Source: Rhizophagus sp. LPA8_4_AMF
Lineage: Eukaryota > Glomeromycota > Glomeromycetes > Glomerales > Glomeraceae
Length of the DNA: 32,331 nucleotides
Reading direction: 5' to 3'
Assembly (NCBI GenBank): GCA_021464525.1
Contig: JADRCO010000501.1
Coordinates: 1 to 32,331, forward strand
The notes below the pieces were generated by a model. That model ran no database searches, was not told where the DNA came from, and was given only the letters and a program-made list of their open reading frames with translations. This document shows, one piece after another, positions 13,540 to 23,029 of the stretch; the first letter of the stretch is position 1, and every line of letters starts with the position of its first letter. A program made the translations under genes and the position numbers.

Positions 13540-14385
13540 AAATCAGAACGTTAACAAACGTTCAGATAAAAATTTTTAAAAAAATTTGATACGTTAAAAA
13601 ATGTTTCGATTAAAAATAAAAAGTAAAAAAAATGGAACATTAGTTAATGTTAGTATTCCTAACGGGTTGGATCAGATCAGGTCAAAATTTTGGGTTAATT
13701 TTAAAGTACTATTTATACAGCCATTCAAATTTTTACAATACCTTCAATTATATTATTTATATTATGCAGGTCTATACGGGTCTATGCAGGTTATTTCAGG
13801 TTGCATATTTGGAACTCTAGTTAGTGTTCTGATAAAAAATTAGAAAAAAATTCAAAACGTTACAAACGTTTTGATAAAAAAAAATTAAAAATTAGAACAT
13901 TAACAAACATTCTGATAAAAATAAAAAAAAATAAAAAAAATCAATCAAAACATTTTTAACGTTAAAAACGTTTCAATAAAAAATAAAAAGTAAATAATGT
14001 GGCTTCCTTAAAATTTACATTCTTAATTAATAAAATTCGTAATAAAATCTAAATTTATTAAGATTACAATCTATATAAATAATATAATTAATGACTTTTG
14101 TCACTTTCAACAAATCTTTTAAATATATTTTTATATAAAAAAGTGAGGTATGTTATATCAGAACGTTAACAAACAAATATTCTGATAAAAAAATGAATCA
14201 AAACGCTAGTTACGTTTCAATAAAATGAAAAAAATAAAATAAAAATTTAAAACGTTAATAATATTTTAACGTTTTAATATAAAATTTAAAAAAATGAATC
14301 AAAACATTTTTTAACGCTCGATATAAAGGAAAATTAATAAAAAACTTTCAAAACGTTAAAAAACGTTTCAGTAAAAAGAAAAAAA
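13540..14385. repeat. Array of AACGTT hairpin units
   Basis: About ten loosely spaced units share the form AACGTT-(3-6 nt)-AACGTT followed by YTGATAAAAA or YCAATAAAAA. Examples are near 13543, 13857, 13953, 14205, 14257 and 14350. Several copies are exact hairpins (GAACGTT...AACGTTC near 13543). Other copies carry AACATT or AATGTT in place of AACGTT, as expected if the CpG is lost by deamination. Further copies extend into the neighbouring array (near 13122 and 13205). No gene is seen. Confidence 0.65.
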
Positions 14386-14620
14386 AATTAGTTTGATTAA
14401 GTTTCCAGTTTAGTTTAAACAATATTTTGATAAGTCTAAATTCAGAATAGACTAATTGATAAGCCCCAAAAAATTGACTGCGGCTTAGAATTTCTGAATG
14501 TTATTGTAATTTGCCAGATCCTGATCTGCAGCAAATCAGATGATTAGAATTTCGTCTGATTTTTGGTAAATTAGCCAAATTTTGGCCAAATTGTTATATG
14601 ACCAAATTGCCTTATTTCGA

Positions 14621-15110
14621 CTAGTGACTAGCATGCTTCTTACAAAGAATAGGTTCAGAACTCATTGGCTTACCACAAACCTTACAAGGAAGATACTTCC
14701 TAGAGTTCCAATATTCAAAACATCCTTCAGACTGGTGACAGGTCCACCCACAGACGCTACCAGTTCTGAGTAAATAGTTGTAAGAATAGACTTATTATAT
14801 CTATTATAGAATAAGTAAGTGTCCAAAGAAACTGCAATTCTCCAGCAGGCTGTGAATGCATTACATCCTGTATGCATGACAATAATATATGTGTTCTTCC
14901 TTTATTATTACTATCATGTGGGATTCCATCTGAAGTTATATAACTATCAGGATTGTAGTAAATAAATAGAGTAGGGATACCAAGTGCTTGCATAATGTCC
15001 CACATTCTTTTTACCTCACAGTTATATTTTCCTTTCTTATGTTGATACTCATCAACTTTCAGTATAACTTTATGTGTATCCACATTGATAATAAAATCTG
15101 GTGCTAACTT
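14621..15110 (-). pseudogene. Broken gene resembling a PD-(D/E)XK nuclease-like protein with a C-terminal Cys/His finger
   Basis: The upstream half reads APDFIINVDTHKVILKVDEY, then RMWDIMQALGIPTLFIYYNP. This is the pattern of restriction-endonuclease-fold proteins (P-D, about 11-13 residues, then hydrophobic-E-x-D, then FIRYNPD). The Glu expected before VDE is Lys, so the catalytic triad is spoiled. The downstream half is in another frame, with CGWTCHQSEGC, LPCKVCGKP and ILCKKH ending in a stop at 14621-14623, a plausible zinc finger. The halves are not in one frame, so the gene is dead or an intron was missed. It lies just upstream of the 15.1-kb copy of the local repeat family. The family call rests on motif memory only. 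Confidence 0.45.
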
Positions 15111-15116
15111 AACTTA

Positions 15117-15770
15117 TATAGTACACCAGTAAAAATTAACCTCACGCTACTGCTCCCTACCGGTCTCTAATTCCTAACAGGATCTTACTCTTAAGGAATT
15201 ATAAAAGTTTATTTTATATATATTTAAAATAAGCATATACCTTTATTTAGTCACATCAAGTACCATAGTTAAATCTAATGGAGTATAATCATTCACTCCC
15301 TTATCATCACTATAACCAAACAAATCTATTCTTAGAATTACTATTGCACAATGCTAAAATATCTATAGGTATGGGACTACTTCTTATTATTCCTATAAAA
15401 AATTTTTTATCTGAATATTTCCATTATTTTTCTGTATCTTCTGTAAAAGTTCTGTAAAAATTAATACATTTACAGATATCTGTATTAGCGAGATAAAAAT
15501 TTCTATGATTTAAAGTTATAAATTCCACAAAAATGATATATTCACAGAAAAAATGTAAAAAGATAAAATACAGATCAAATTTTTTACAGAGTATAGGCAA
15601 AATCCCACTATTATATATGGTACTTTTAAACTACTCTTGTATAAATAATCTAATTAAAATTTTCTTATATAGGCAAAGTTCCACCCCTTTAGGCTTTAGC
15701 AACTTTGTATATTGTAATATTATATCACTATATTATATACGGCTTTAGATATGTGAAGGTCAGCCTTCAG
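15117..15770 (-). repeat. Repeat family R, copy 1 (uninterrupted reference copy)
   Basis: This copy runs from a TATAGTACACCAGT block through GCTCCCTACCGG, ACTCTTAAGG, and a stretch whose minus strand encodes LFGYSDDKGVNDYTPLDL and ends LDVTK-stop at 15247-15249. It continues to about 15770. The same order of blocks is found in copy 2 (split over 16072-21660) and, inverted, in copy 3 (about 22975-21884). In this copy the coding remnant is frame-shifted upstream of that peptide. The nature of the encoded protein was not recognised. Confidence 0.65.
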
Positions 15771-15820
15771 CCTCTTTAATTCTGGTTAACATTTACTTTA
15801 TTATCTTATATGGCCTTTTG

Positions 15821-15974
15821 TGTAATTGTAGGACTCATTAATATCACTTGATATAATAGTAAGACTCTGTAATATCACTTAGTGTAATAGTAGGACTTGT
15901 TAATATCACTTAGTGTAATGGTAAACTCATTATTATTACTTGGTATAATAGTAGAACTCTTTATAGTCCCTTCA
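15821..15974. repeat. 31-bp minisatellite, five copies
   Basis: Units begin TRTAATNGTA at 15821, 15852, 15883, 15914 and 15944, followed by GGACTC-like sequence and AATATCACTT. The period is 31, 31, 31 and 30 bp. The copies are clear but diverged; no gene is seen. Confidence 0.85.
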
Positions 15975-16585
15975 GAACCCTATACTAAGGTGCTAAAGTA
16001 CTTTAATGATGTTCTTGTTCCTACCAGGATGCTTAACCTAATATAATAATATGGAGATTAATTTAATTTGTGTAGTATACCAGTAGAAATTAATTTTATA
16101 CTAATGCTCCTTATAGGACCTGCTTATTTCTAATAGAGGTGGGTTTCTAATCAAAATTTCAAATTTATTAATAATTTTACCAACTCTTCTCGTCTCATAA
16201 TTTTACCTTATAGATATAGTGACCTTTTAAAATTATATTAAATTTTATCTTAAACTTTCAGAGACCTAAATTTTTTAAGATTACTATTAATGTAAAGTCA
16301 AATTTAGTTATTATATAAAAATATTTGAATTTAATTGATTAGTTTTTAATTAGACAATTTAAAATTTTTTCGATTTTATTAAATTTTCTTATAAATACAA
16401 TGTTAAACATAATGATGTTAAAGTTAGAAATCATTTATTTTTTAGGTTTATTTTACACTTTATTGATTAAAAAATAAACTTGAAATCAAGAATTTTATGT
16501 TTAGCAGAACTATCAGTAAAATGACAATATGAGTATTAATAAACAAAACAATAAAGTGAAATGAAAAAGACAAAGGGAAGCAAAT

Positions 16586-17334
16586 CCTATAAAAAGTACT
16601 CTTATTAAAATATATTTAAAATATACTTAAAATATTTTTATGCTTAAAATATATCAGATATTGAAAATATACTAAAATAGTAAAAATTAAATATAATTTA
16701 AGTATAATTTCAATATATTTAAAATATATTAAAAATAAAATTAACTTAAATTATAATTAATATATATTTAAATTATACTTAATTTTTACCTATTTCAATA
16801 TATTATTTTAAGTATATTTTAAAATAAGAATATTTTAGGAGTATTTTAAATATAAAATAAAAAATTAAGTATATTTTAAAAGAATTTTAATTATAGGATA
16901 TTGTTTTTTATCACCATGGTAATGCATCGCCAGTGTCACGTGATTTTATAAATCTGGCCAGAATTAAAAGATCTTTAAAAAAATTTCCTTTTTTGGAAGT
17001 CTTGTGTAATAAAAACTTGAATTTTGCTGAAAAATAAAATTGCTTTTTTGAGTTATGTAACATTATCTAATAATCCAAAACAGGATAATTTGGCCAGCGT
17101 TATAAAATTTGGCTAAAATTATGCATGTGATACATAGGACATGACAAATAAGGTTTTTTGCACTGAAAAAATTCTAAATCCCTAAAATAAATAATAAAAA
17201 TGGGAAACTAAAAAGTGTGATGCATGTAACAAATTATTTATATATGTGAAGTCACGTGACACTAGCGATGTATCGCTATGATGATATTTTATAAACTTCT
17301 TAAATATATTATAAATATAATTACTTTTTATTGG
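16586..17334. mobile_element. MITE-like element of the CCTATAAAAAG family, with another MITE inside
   Basis: The left end reads CCTATAAAAAGTACTCTTAT; the right end on the other strand reads CCAATAAAAAGTAATTATAT. Both are followed by AAATATATTTAA-like sequence. The same ends bound 8201-8619. The centre is occupied by a second element with its own TIRs (16910-17285). No coding frame is present. Confidence 0.55.
16910..17285. mobile_element. 376-bp MITE with 35-bp TIRs carrying TCACGTGA
   Basis: The left TIR starts ATCACCATGGTAATGCATCG; the right TIR on the other strand starts ATCATCATAGCGATACATCG. Both end in AGTGTCACGTGA. The 35-bp arms differ at about seven sites, all transitions. Inside lie GGCCAGAATT and CCTTTTTTGGAAG; the latter also occurs in the sub-terminal DNA of the MULE at 26571-29336. 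A related end appears at 32155. No coding capacity. Confidence 0.65.
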
Positions 17335-19500
17335 GAAAGAGGAACAAAAGGAATGGAATAAGAGTTATGAGACAAAAGACATAAATGATAAAAGAGGATA
17401 AAAAAATGAAAAGAATGTAAATAAAGGAAAAAAGGGAGGAATAAAAAGAAATGAATGAAAGGGCATAAAAATAGAAAATAAATAAAGGTAGGAATAAATA
17501 ACGAAATTAAAGAATGAATTTCACAAAGAAAATTAACAAACAAAACTCATGAAGCTAAAGATCAAAGTCTATGATGAAGTTAAAAACAAACCTGTGATAA
17601 AGTTGGAGAACAAAACCTATAATGAACTAAATTAAAAATAAAGAAATAAAACCGTTGTAAATAATAAAATAAAGTTAGTAAAAGCTAAATGTAAGAAATA
17701 AAACCAAAAAAAGAAATGACCAAAATATACTTTTATTACAGAACTAAATGAACTGAAAGATTTAATAAGAAAAAACAAAAAACAAAAAAATTAGTGTAAA
17801 ATGATGAAAAAAAAAATAACATATCTTCATTGAAGTCCAAAAAACCAAAGGACCAACTAAAAAGTAAGAAAGAAGAGAGCAAAATTCAGTAAAAATAAAC
17901 ATAAAAATGAGAACAATAAGAAGTAACTAAAAAAAACAAACATATCTTAGCTGTGAAGCTGAAAGAACTAAAGATAAATTAAAAAAAATATAAAAAACAA
18001 AAAAATTTTGTAAAATTGATTATCAATCTTATTTATATATCGATTTTAACATTTTATCAAAAATAAAAATAAAAAATTATTTGACTAAAAAAAATAAATA
18101 TTTAAAACTGTGAAGGTGATTCTCAGGTGATTTCACCTTAAATTGAAAAAATCAGGTGATTTCACATATATAATAAATTTTTTGAAATTGATTAATTTAT
18201 TATAATCTATAAACATTTATAGTAATTGAAAAATTCATTACAATCCTATTATATCATATTATTTAGATTGAAATGATGTACAAAATCGGTCTAAAAACAA
18301 AATTAAATAAATGAGATCAGAACAAAACCAGAAATAAAATATATAAGATTAGAACAAATAAAAGCCAAAAGATAAAATTAAATAAAATTAAAATAAATCA
18401 AAGATAAAAATACATAAGATCAAAATATTAAAGCTGAAACCAAAGATAAAAATAAATGAGGAGATAAAAAATAACCAAAATCAAAATAAACCAAAATCAA
18501 TACATAAAGTAGAAAGAGATTAAAAATGAAATCATAAAGTTAAGTATAAGGAAAATGAAGTTAAAAAAATACTAAACTGAAAAAAAAGAGAAATTCAAGG
18601 AAAGAACCCCAAAGAAAAACCCAAGAAATCTGAAGAAGAAATCCAAAAAAGAAATCCAAAAAACACAAGGAAAAATTCAAAGAAACCCAAAAAAAATCCA
18701 AAAAAAAATCCAAAAATGTGAGAAGAAACCTAAATGAAAATTGAAAAAAACTGGTTAGTTATTGTAAATGTAAAAAAACAGATTTCTGAAATTCTGAAAA
18801 CTTTAAACTTACCATTTATTATTAGGATACTAAAATTGAATAATCTACAAAAATAAAGAAGATGAATTAAGAAACAATAGTAAATAAAAAAGAAAATGAA
18901 TAAAAGCTTACTTCTAAGAGTCTAAGAAAGAAAAAAAAGGTGTTAAAGGTTATTAAAGTACATTAAGAAAATTAAGAACATTAAAGGATGTTTAAAGAAA
19001 ATTAAGATGGTAATTGGTAAAGGATATTTAAAGAAAATTAAAAAACAAAGGTTGTTAAAAAAAAAGATTATCTGTATCTAATATCTAATAAATAAACATT
19101 ATAATCAGGTGATATCACTTGAAACAAATTTATAAATTATAAAAAATTAATCAGAACTCCAGGTGAAAATTAGTTATAATCAATATTTAAAAAAATAAAA
19201 AAGAACAAAAAAAATTTAAATATAAATATTTATCAATCTTTAAACTTTTAACACTTAAAAAATAATTGAAAAAAAAAATAAAAAAAAAATTCGGTTTAAA
19301 AAATCAAAACAAAATTTTATTTATTAAGAATTTACTTTAAAAACTAGACATAATAATTTTATTGAAATTTGGGTTAAAAACCTGAAAAAAAATTATTAAA
19401 ATTTCAGTTTAAAAAAGCTAAAATTTTGGGTTTAAAAATCAAAAAATAATTTTATAAAAATAATTAATTGGTATATTGCGCAAATCAATACTAGTAAATA
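17335..19500. other. A- and purine-rich low-complexity interior
   Basis: Long runs of the type AAATAAAAGAACC fill this part of the 3.6-kb element. Near-palindromes CAGGTGATTTCACC and CAGGTGATATCACTTG occur near 18123, 18153 and 19107. Phe/Leu-rich translations from the other strand reflect composition only. No gene is seen. Confidence 0.55.
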
Positions 19501-19780
19501 TAAAGTAAATTTTGAAAATTTATAAATAATTTTACCTTATCACTTACTGAAACCTATATAAACCAATATTTGATTTTACCTTATATAACCGGTAACCTTA
19601 ATTTATTATATATATACTTTTACTTTAAACTATTAAATGACCTAAATTTTATTTTTAATATAAATTTTACCTTATATTTCTGAAGACCACTATTAGAAAT
19701 AAGTGGGGTCCTCTCCCTACCAGTCATTGGCTTTTGGCAGAGTTATAAATGCTACCCAAAATAATTTAGGTAAATCCCAA

Positions 19781-20005
19781 ATCCCAAATTAATTATGATA
19801 TCCCAAATGTACAAATCCAAAATTATTATAGCCTTCCAAATTAATTATAACATCCCAAATTAATTATAATATCCCAAATTAATTATAATATCCCAAATTA
19901 ATTATAATATTTCAAATTAATTATAACATTCAAATTAATTATAACATTCAAATTAATTATAACATTCTAAAATTAATTATAATATTTTAAAATTAATTAT
20001 GATAT
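19781..20005. repeat. Left arm array of the foldback-like element (19-bp unit)
   Basis: About eleven copies of ATCCCAAATTAATTATAAT and close variants (ATTCAAATTAATTATAAC) stand head to tail, with the best copies at about 19850-19910. Divergence rises toward the inner side. Confidence 0.85.
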
Positions 20006-20750
20006 TACATTTAAAAAATTATAATATTTTAAATATATAATTTTATATTTTAAATTATCTAATAAAAAATTTTGATATAAAATATTAATTTTAAAAAATA
20101 AATATAAATTTTATTAAAATCTAATTGATATATTTCTTAAAAATAGGGGTTGTAAGATAAAAACTTTAAAATCTTATATAATATGTAATTTTGGCTGAAA
20201 TTAATAATAATATAATTAGAATTTTACTAAAATTTTATTTATATATTAATTCTGTAATTCTGGCAATTTTTCTGATATGTATAGCTTCATTTTAAGCTTA
20301 TTTTCATTTAATGTAACAAATATATTATGTATGGAAATTATGCATCTTTATGCATTAATATTATATATTATATAAAGTAAAATTAAACTTATACATATTA
20401 GAAAGATTGCTATAGAGTCACAATTATAGAATTAATATATAGATAAAATTTTAGTAAAAATTATTTAAAATATAAAATTGCTATAAATCGCCAGTAATTT
20501 CACTGATATCACATGATTTCAATAATTTCAATCCAATTTTATAATTCCAGCCAGAATTTCCTTTTTTTGTACAATCGAGTAATTTATACAATCAATAAAA
20601 GGAAATTTTATTGCTCATCGAAAATGAAAAATAAGTTACACAAGAATTTGAAAAGGCAATTTTTTATGTTGATCACTTAATTCCAGCTAAAATTAAAAAT
20701 CACGTGATACTGGCAATAATCGCTACTAACGATAAATAACAAACTCCTCT

Positions 20751-20838
20751 AAAATATTATAATTAATTTAAAAAGTTATAATTAATTTAGAATGTTATAA
20801 TTAATTTGGAATGCCATAATTAATTTGAAAAGGACCCT
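20751..20838. repeat. Right arm array of the foldback-like element (inverted 19-bp unit)
   Basis: Four copies of ATTATAATTAATTTRRAA are the reverse complement of the left-arm unit. The two arms have very unequal copy number (about eleven versus four). Confidence 0.8.
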
Positions 20839-21337
20839 AAATATTTCTCATATAACTCACAAGGTAACGTATAATAAAATATATTTTTTGTAATAACTCA
20901 GTCAATATTTATGCTAGAAATAAGATTTTACTATCATTAGATTCCTCTCATTGAGACGAATCTAACAAGTATAAGATTGTAAAAATCCAATCACTGGATA
21001 GCTTAAATGCAGGGTATATAAAATAAGAAAATTTGAAAACACTTCTGTAATACACAATTTTGGCCAGAATTTACATATAAACTCTACGCAAACTCAAATG
21101 TGAGTTATATGAAAGATATTCGAGATTCTATTTGAGATATACAAAAAAAGCAATTTATCAATCCTAAATTAATTTGGCTATTTTAACAGCCATAATCCCA
21201 AATAATTTAGCATTTGGATGGCATCTATAGGCAAGGTTCGCTCTTAAGGCATTATAAAATTTAGTTTATTTATTCTTGAAAATATTTAATAAAATTTAAT
21301 ATAAATTTATATATATGTTTAAAGTAAGTATATATTT

Positions 21338-21601
21338 TTATTTAGTCATATCAAGTACTATAGTTAAATCTAATGAAATATAATCATTCACTCCTTGATC
21401 ATTACTATAACCAAACAAATTTATTCTTTTAGATTTACTATTATACAGTGCTAAAATATCTATAGGTGTGAAACTACTTCTTATTATGGGTAAAATCCTA
21501 TTATTAAACATGGCATTTTTAGACTTCTCTTGTATAAATAATCCAATTGAAATTTTCTTATATAGGCAAAATCCCATTCCTTTAGCAACTTTGCATATCA
21601 T
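21338..21601 (-). CDS. C-terminal reading-frame remnant of repeat family R
   Basis: An 87-codon open frame ends at a TAA at 21338-21340; the initiator is uncertain because only a non-ATG codon opens it. It contains PIIRSSFTPIDILALYNSKS and RINLFGYSNDQGVNDYISLD, ending VLDMTK. Matching ends occur on the minus strand at 15247 and on the plus strand at 21884-21970. Peptide conservation among three diverged copies shows descent from a real protein-coding exon. The family was not recognised; without a start or promoter this is probably the 3' exon of a dead gene. Confidence 0.45.
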   Translation of the reverse strand: MICKVAKGMGFCLYKKISIGLFIQEKSKNAMFNNRILPIIRSSFTPIDILALYNSKSKRINLFGYSNDQGVNDYISLDLTIVLDMTK

Positions 21602-21660
21602 AATATTATATCATTATATCACATATGGTTTTAGATATATGAAGGTCAGCCTTTAGCCTC

Positions 21661-21883
21661 CTTATGTATATATGTAACTATGCATTTGTACATTCACTTC
21701 TTGTTATGGTAATTTAAATAAGAAATTCTAGGCTATGTTATATATATATAATTTGTGTAATGTATGCATTTCAACTTAATTGCTCAGATTTATAGAGTGA
21801 ATAATATAAAAAGTATAGAGTAATTTGAGTAATGATGTAATTACTTTTAAGCATTATATTAGACAATTAACAGAATAATAGAA
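21661..21883. other. Junction between inverted copies 2 and 3 of repeat family R
   Basis: AT-rich DNA with no clear feature, lying between the minus-strand remnant and its plus-strand mirror. Confidence 0.35.
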
Positions 21884-21970
21884 ATAGATTTATTTGATTA
21901 TAGTGATGATAAAGAAGTGAATGATTATATTACATTAGATTTAATTATAGCACTTGATGCGACTAAATAG
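21884..21970 (+). pseudogene. Inverted remnant of the repeat family R reading frame
   Basis: The frame reads IDLFDYSDDKEVNDYITLDL and ends LDATK-stop, clearly the same peptide as the minus-strand copies at 15.3 and 21.4 kb. The stop codon now uses the first base of the inserted element at 21970. Only about 28 codons are alignable. Confidence 0.6.
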
Positions 21971-22822
21971 GACCTCCACTTACTTCTAATAGAGGTTACT
22001 CACAGCACTAAGGTAAAATTATATGTAAAAGTTTGTAAAGATCCTATTTTAAATAGATAAATTAAATCTAAAAAAGGAAAATTGTTATAATCATGTATTT
22101 TTCCTAAGAAAATTTCTGAAATTTTCGGAATTCTGTGCAATCCGAAAGTAAATAATTTTACCCCTGAGAATCACCCTTTTTGGATTTAAACTGTGGCTTG
22201 TGTATAGACATTTAATTAAAAACATATTTTTTTTTCTTTCGTACGATATGAAGTCAAAAAAAATAAAGTTTCGCACTTTATTAAATTAACAAACAATTTT
22301 CTGACCTCCAATAAACAATCAAAAATTCTAATAATGCAAAATAATAAAAATAAGTTGAGACGCGTCAAATAAAAAGAATCATACCTTAGAACGAACATTT
22401 CGCCCAGACAAATAAATTATGGTATTGGTAGGAACACTACGTTACATAAAAACACATTATAGTAATGGCAATAGTAAAATTTTGTATTTAAATATAAAAA
22501 CTAAATAAAAAGAAAAAAAAAATAGGTTGTACAGTTTTTTTTTTATTTAAACTGTTTATTTGATTAATTAAATGTCTATACGCAAGCCACAGTTTAAATC
22601 CAAAAAGGGTGATTCTCAGGGGTAAAATTATTTACTTTCAGATTGCGCGGAATTCTGAAAATTTCGGAAATTTTCTTAGGAAAAATACATGATTATAAAA
22701 TTGTTATAATTTTTTTCCTTTTTAGACTCATTAACTAATAGAATTAAGAATTAAAGTAAGGTAAATATTATTAGTAAAGGGTCAATTTTCTATAGTAACC
22801 CTTATTATAAATAAGCGGGTCC
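21970..22822. mobile_element. GGACC-end element (about 240 bp) split by a nested MITE
   Basis: The left end reads GGACCTCCACTTACTTCTAA; the right end on the other strand reads GGACCCGCTTATTTATAATA. Both then read GGTTACT. The flanks CGACTAAATA (21960-21969) and TGATTAAATA (22823-22832) form a 10-bp target duplication with two transitions. It lies just after the last codons of repeat R copy 3, whose downstream DNA (TAAAGGCTTATACC) resumes at 22831. The 610-bp MITE and one copy of its 9-bp duplication account for the excess length. Confidence 0.65.
22087..22696. mobile_element. 610-bp MITE with about 130-bp TIRs and exact 9-bp target duplication
   Basis: The arms 22087-22218 and about 22565-22696 start ATAATCATGTATTTTTCCTA and match over about 130 bp with only six differences. 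The flanking 9-mers AAAATTGTT (22078-22086 and 22697-22705) are identical. The duplication length and long TIRs fit a MULE-type non-autonomous element. The roughly 345-bp centre has no credible coding frame. Near-identical arms and an intact duplication make this the youngest insertion seen here; it lies inside the element at 21970-22822. Confidence 0.88.
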
Positions 22823-22975
22823 TGATTAAATAAAGGCTTATACCTATTTTAAATATATATATAAATTATATTAAATTTTAATAAATATTTTTAATAAAAT
22901 AAATCAAGTTTCATAATACCTTTAATACCTTAAGAGTGAAATCCTGCTGGTTGTTAAGACATTTAAAATAATCTT
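22823..22975 (+). repeat. Repeat family R, copy 3 (inverted), outer part
   Basis: On the minus strand the order is CCTCCTATAAG, AACAACCAGCAGGATTTCACTCTTAAGG, then AATATTTATTAAAATTTAAT and AAATAAAGG split across the blocks. This matches the corresponding part of copies 1 and 2. It is separated from its inner part (21884-21969) by the GGACC-end element. Confidence 0.5.
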
Positions 22976-23029
22976 ATAGGAGGTGAATGCTAAACCTATG
23001 TTAACTTATTTTTATTGTTTAGAAGTATT

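Larger units (their letters stand above)
16116..19711. mobile_element. 3.6-kb non-autonomous DNA transposon, GGACC-end family
   Basis: The left end reads GGACCTGCTTATTTCTAATA; the right end on the other strand reads GGACCCCACTTATTTCTAAT. This gives TIRs of about 26 bp with few differences. The flanks GCTCCTTATA and TCTCCCTACC are related 10-mers, an imperfect target duplication. The undisturbed copy 1 has GCTCCCTACCGG at the same place, which supports the insertion. The same ends bound the element at 21970-22822. The inside is non-coding: AT-rich sub-terminal DNA, a nested MITE pair (16586-17334) and a long A- and purine-rich stretch. A duplication of about 10 bp would fit the MULE group. Confidence 0.55.
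19744..21229. mobile_element. Foldback-like element with tandem-repeat arms
   Basis: The outer ends match as inverted repeats: TATAAATGCTACCCAAA on the left, TATAGATGCCATCCAAA on the right (other strand), with three differences, all transitions. The flanks GGCAGAGT (19736-19743) and GGCAAGGT (21230-21237) form an 8-bp imperfect target duplication. Each arm holds an array of a 19-bp unit, in opposite orientation. The middle carries TCACATGA (20509-20516) and TCACGTGA (20700-20707), GGCCAGAATT-like motifs and an inverted pair AATTTCCTTTTT/AAAAGGAAATT. No coding frame. It sits inside repeat R copy 2. Confidence 0.6.
16072..21660 (-). repeat. Repeat family R, copy 2, split by two insertions
   Basis: Three segments together match copy 1 in order: 16072-16115 (ending TGCTCCTTATA), 19712-19743 (starting TCTCCCTACCAGTC, ending GGCAGAGT) and 21230-21660 (starting GGCAAGGT, then CTCTTAAGG). 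The joins are explained by insertion of the element at 16116-19711 and the foldback-like element at 19744-21229, each leaving a short imperfect duplication. The last segment carries the best-preserved copy of the family's reading frame. Confidence 0.65.

Noticed and set aside
14582-14773. Plus-strand frame of 63 residues
   Set aside because: It is antisense to the Cys/His-finger remnant, whose minus-strand reading is far more protein-like.
15533-15748. Plus-strand frames here and at 21468-21656
   Set aside because: They are antisense to the repeat family R coding remnant; their similarity reflects the shared DNA.
17328-17543. Phe/Leu-rich minus-strand frame resembling membrane segments
   Set aside because: It is the complement of an A- and purine-rich stretch inside a transposon; composition alone explains it.
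19781-20005. CRISPR-like array
   Set aside because: The units abut with no unique spacers, are AT-only palindromic and belong to a eukaryotic transposon arm.
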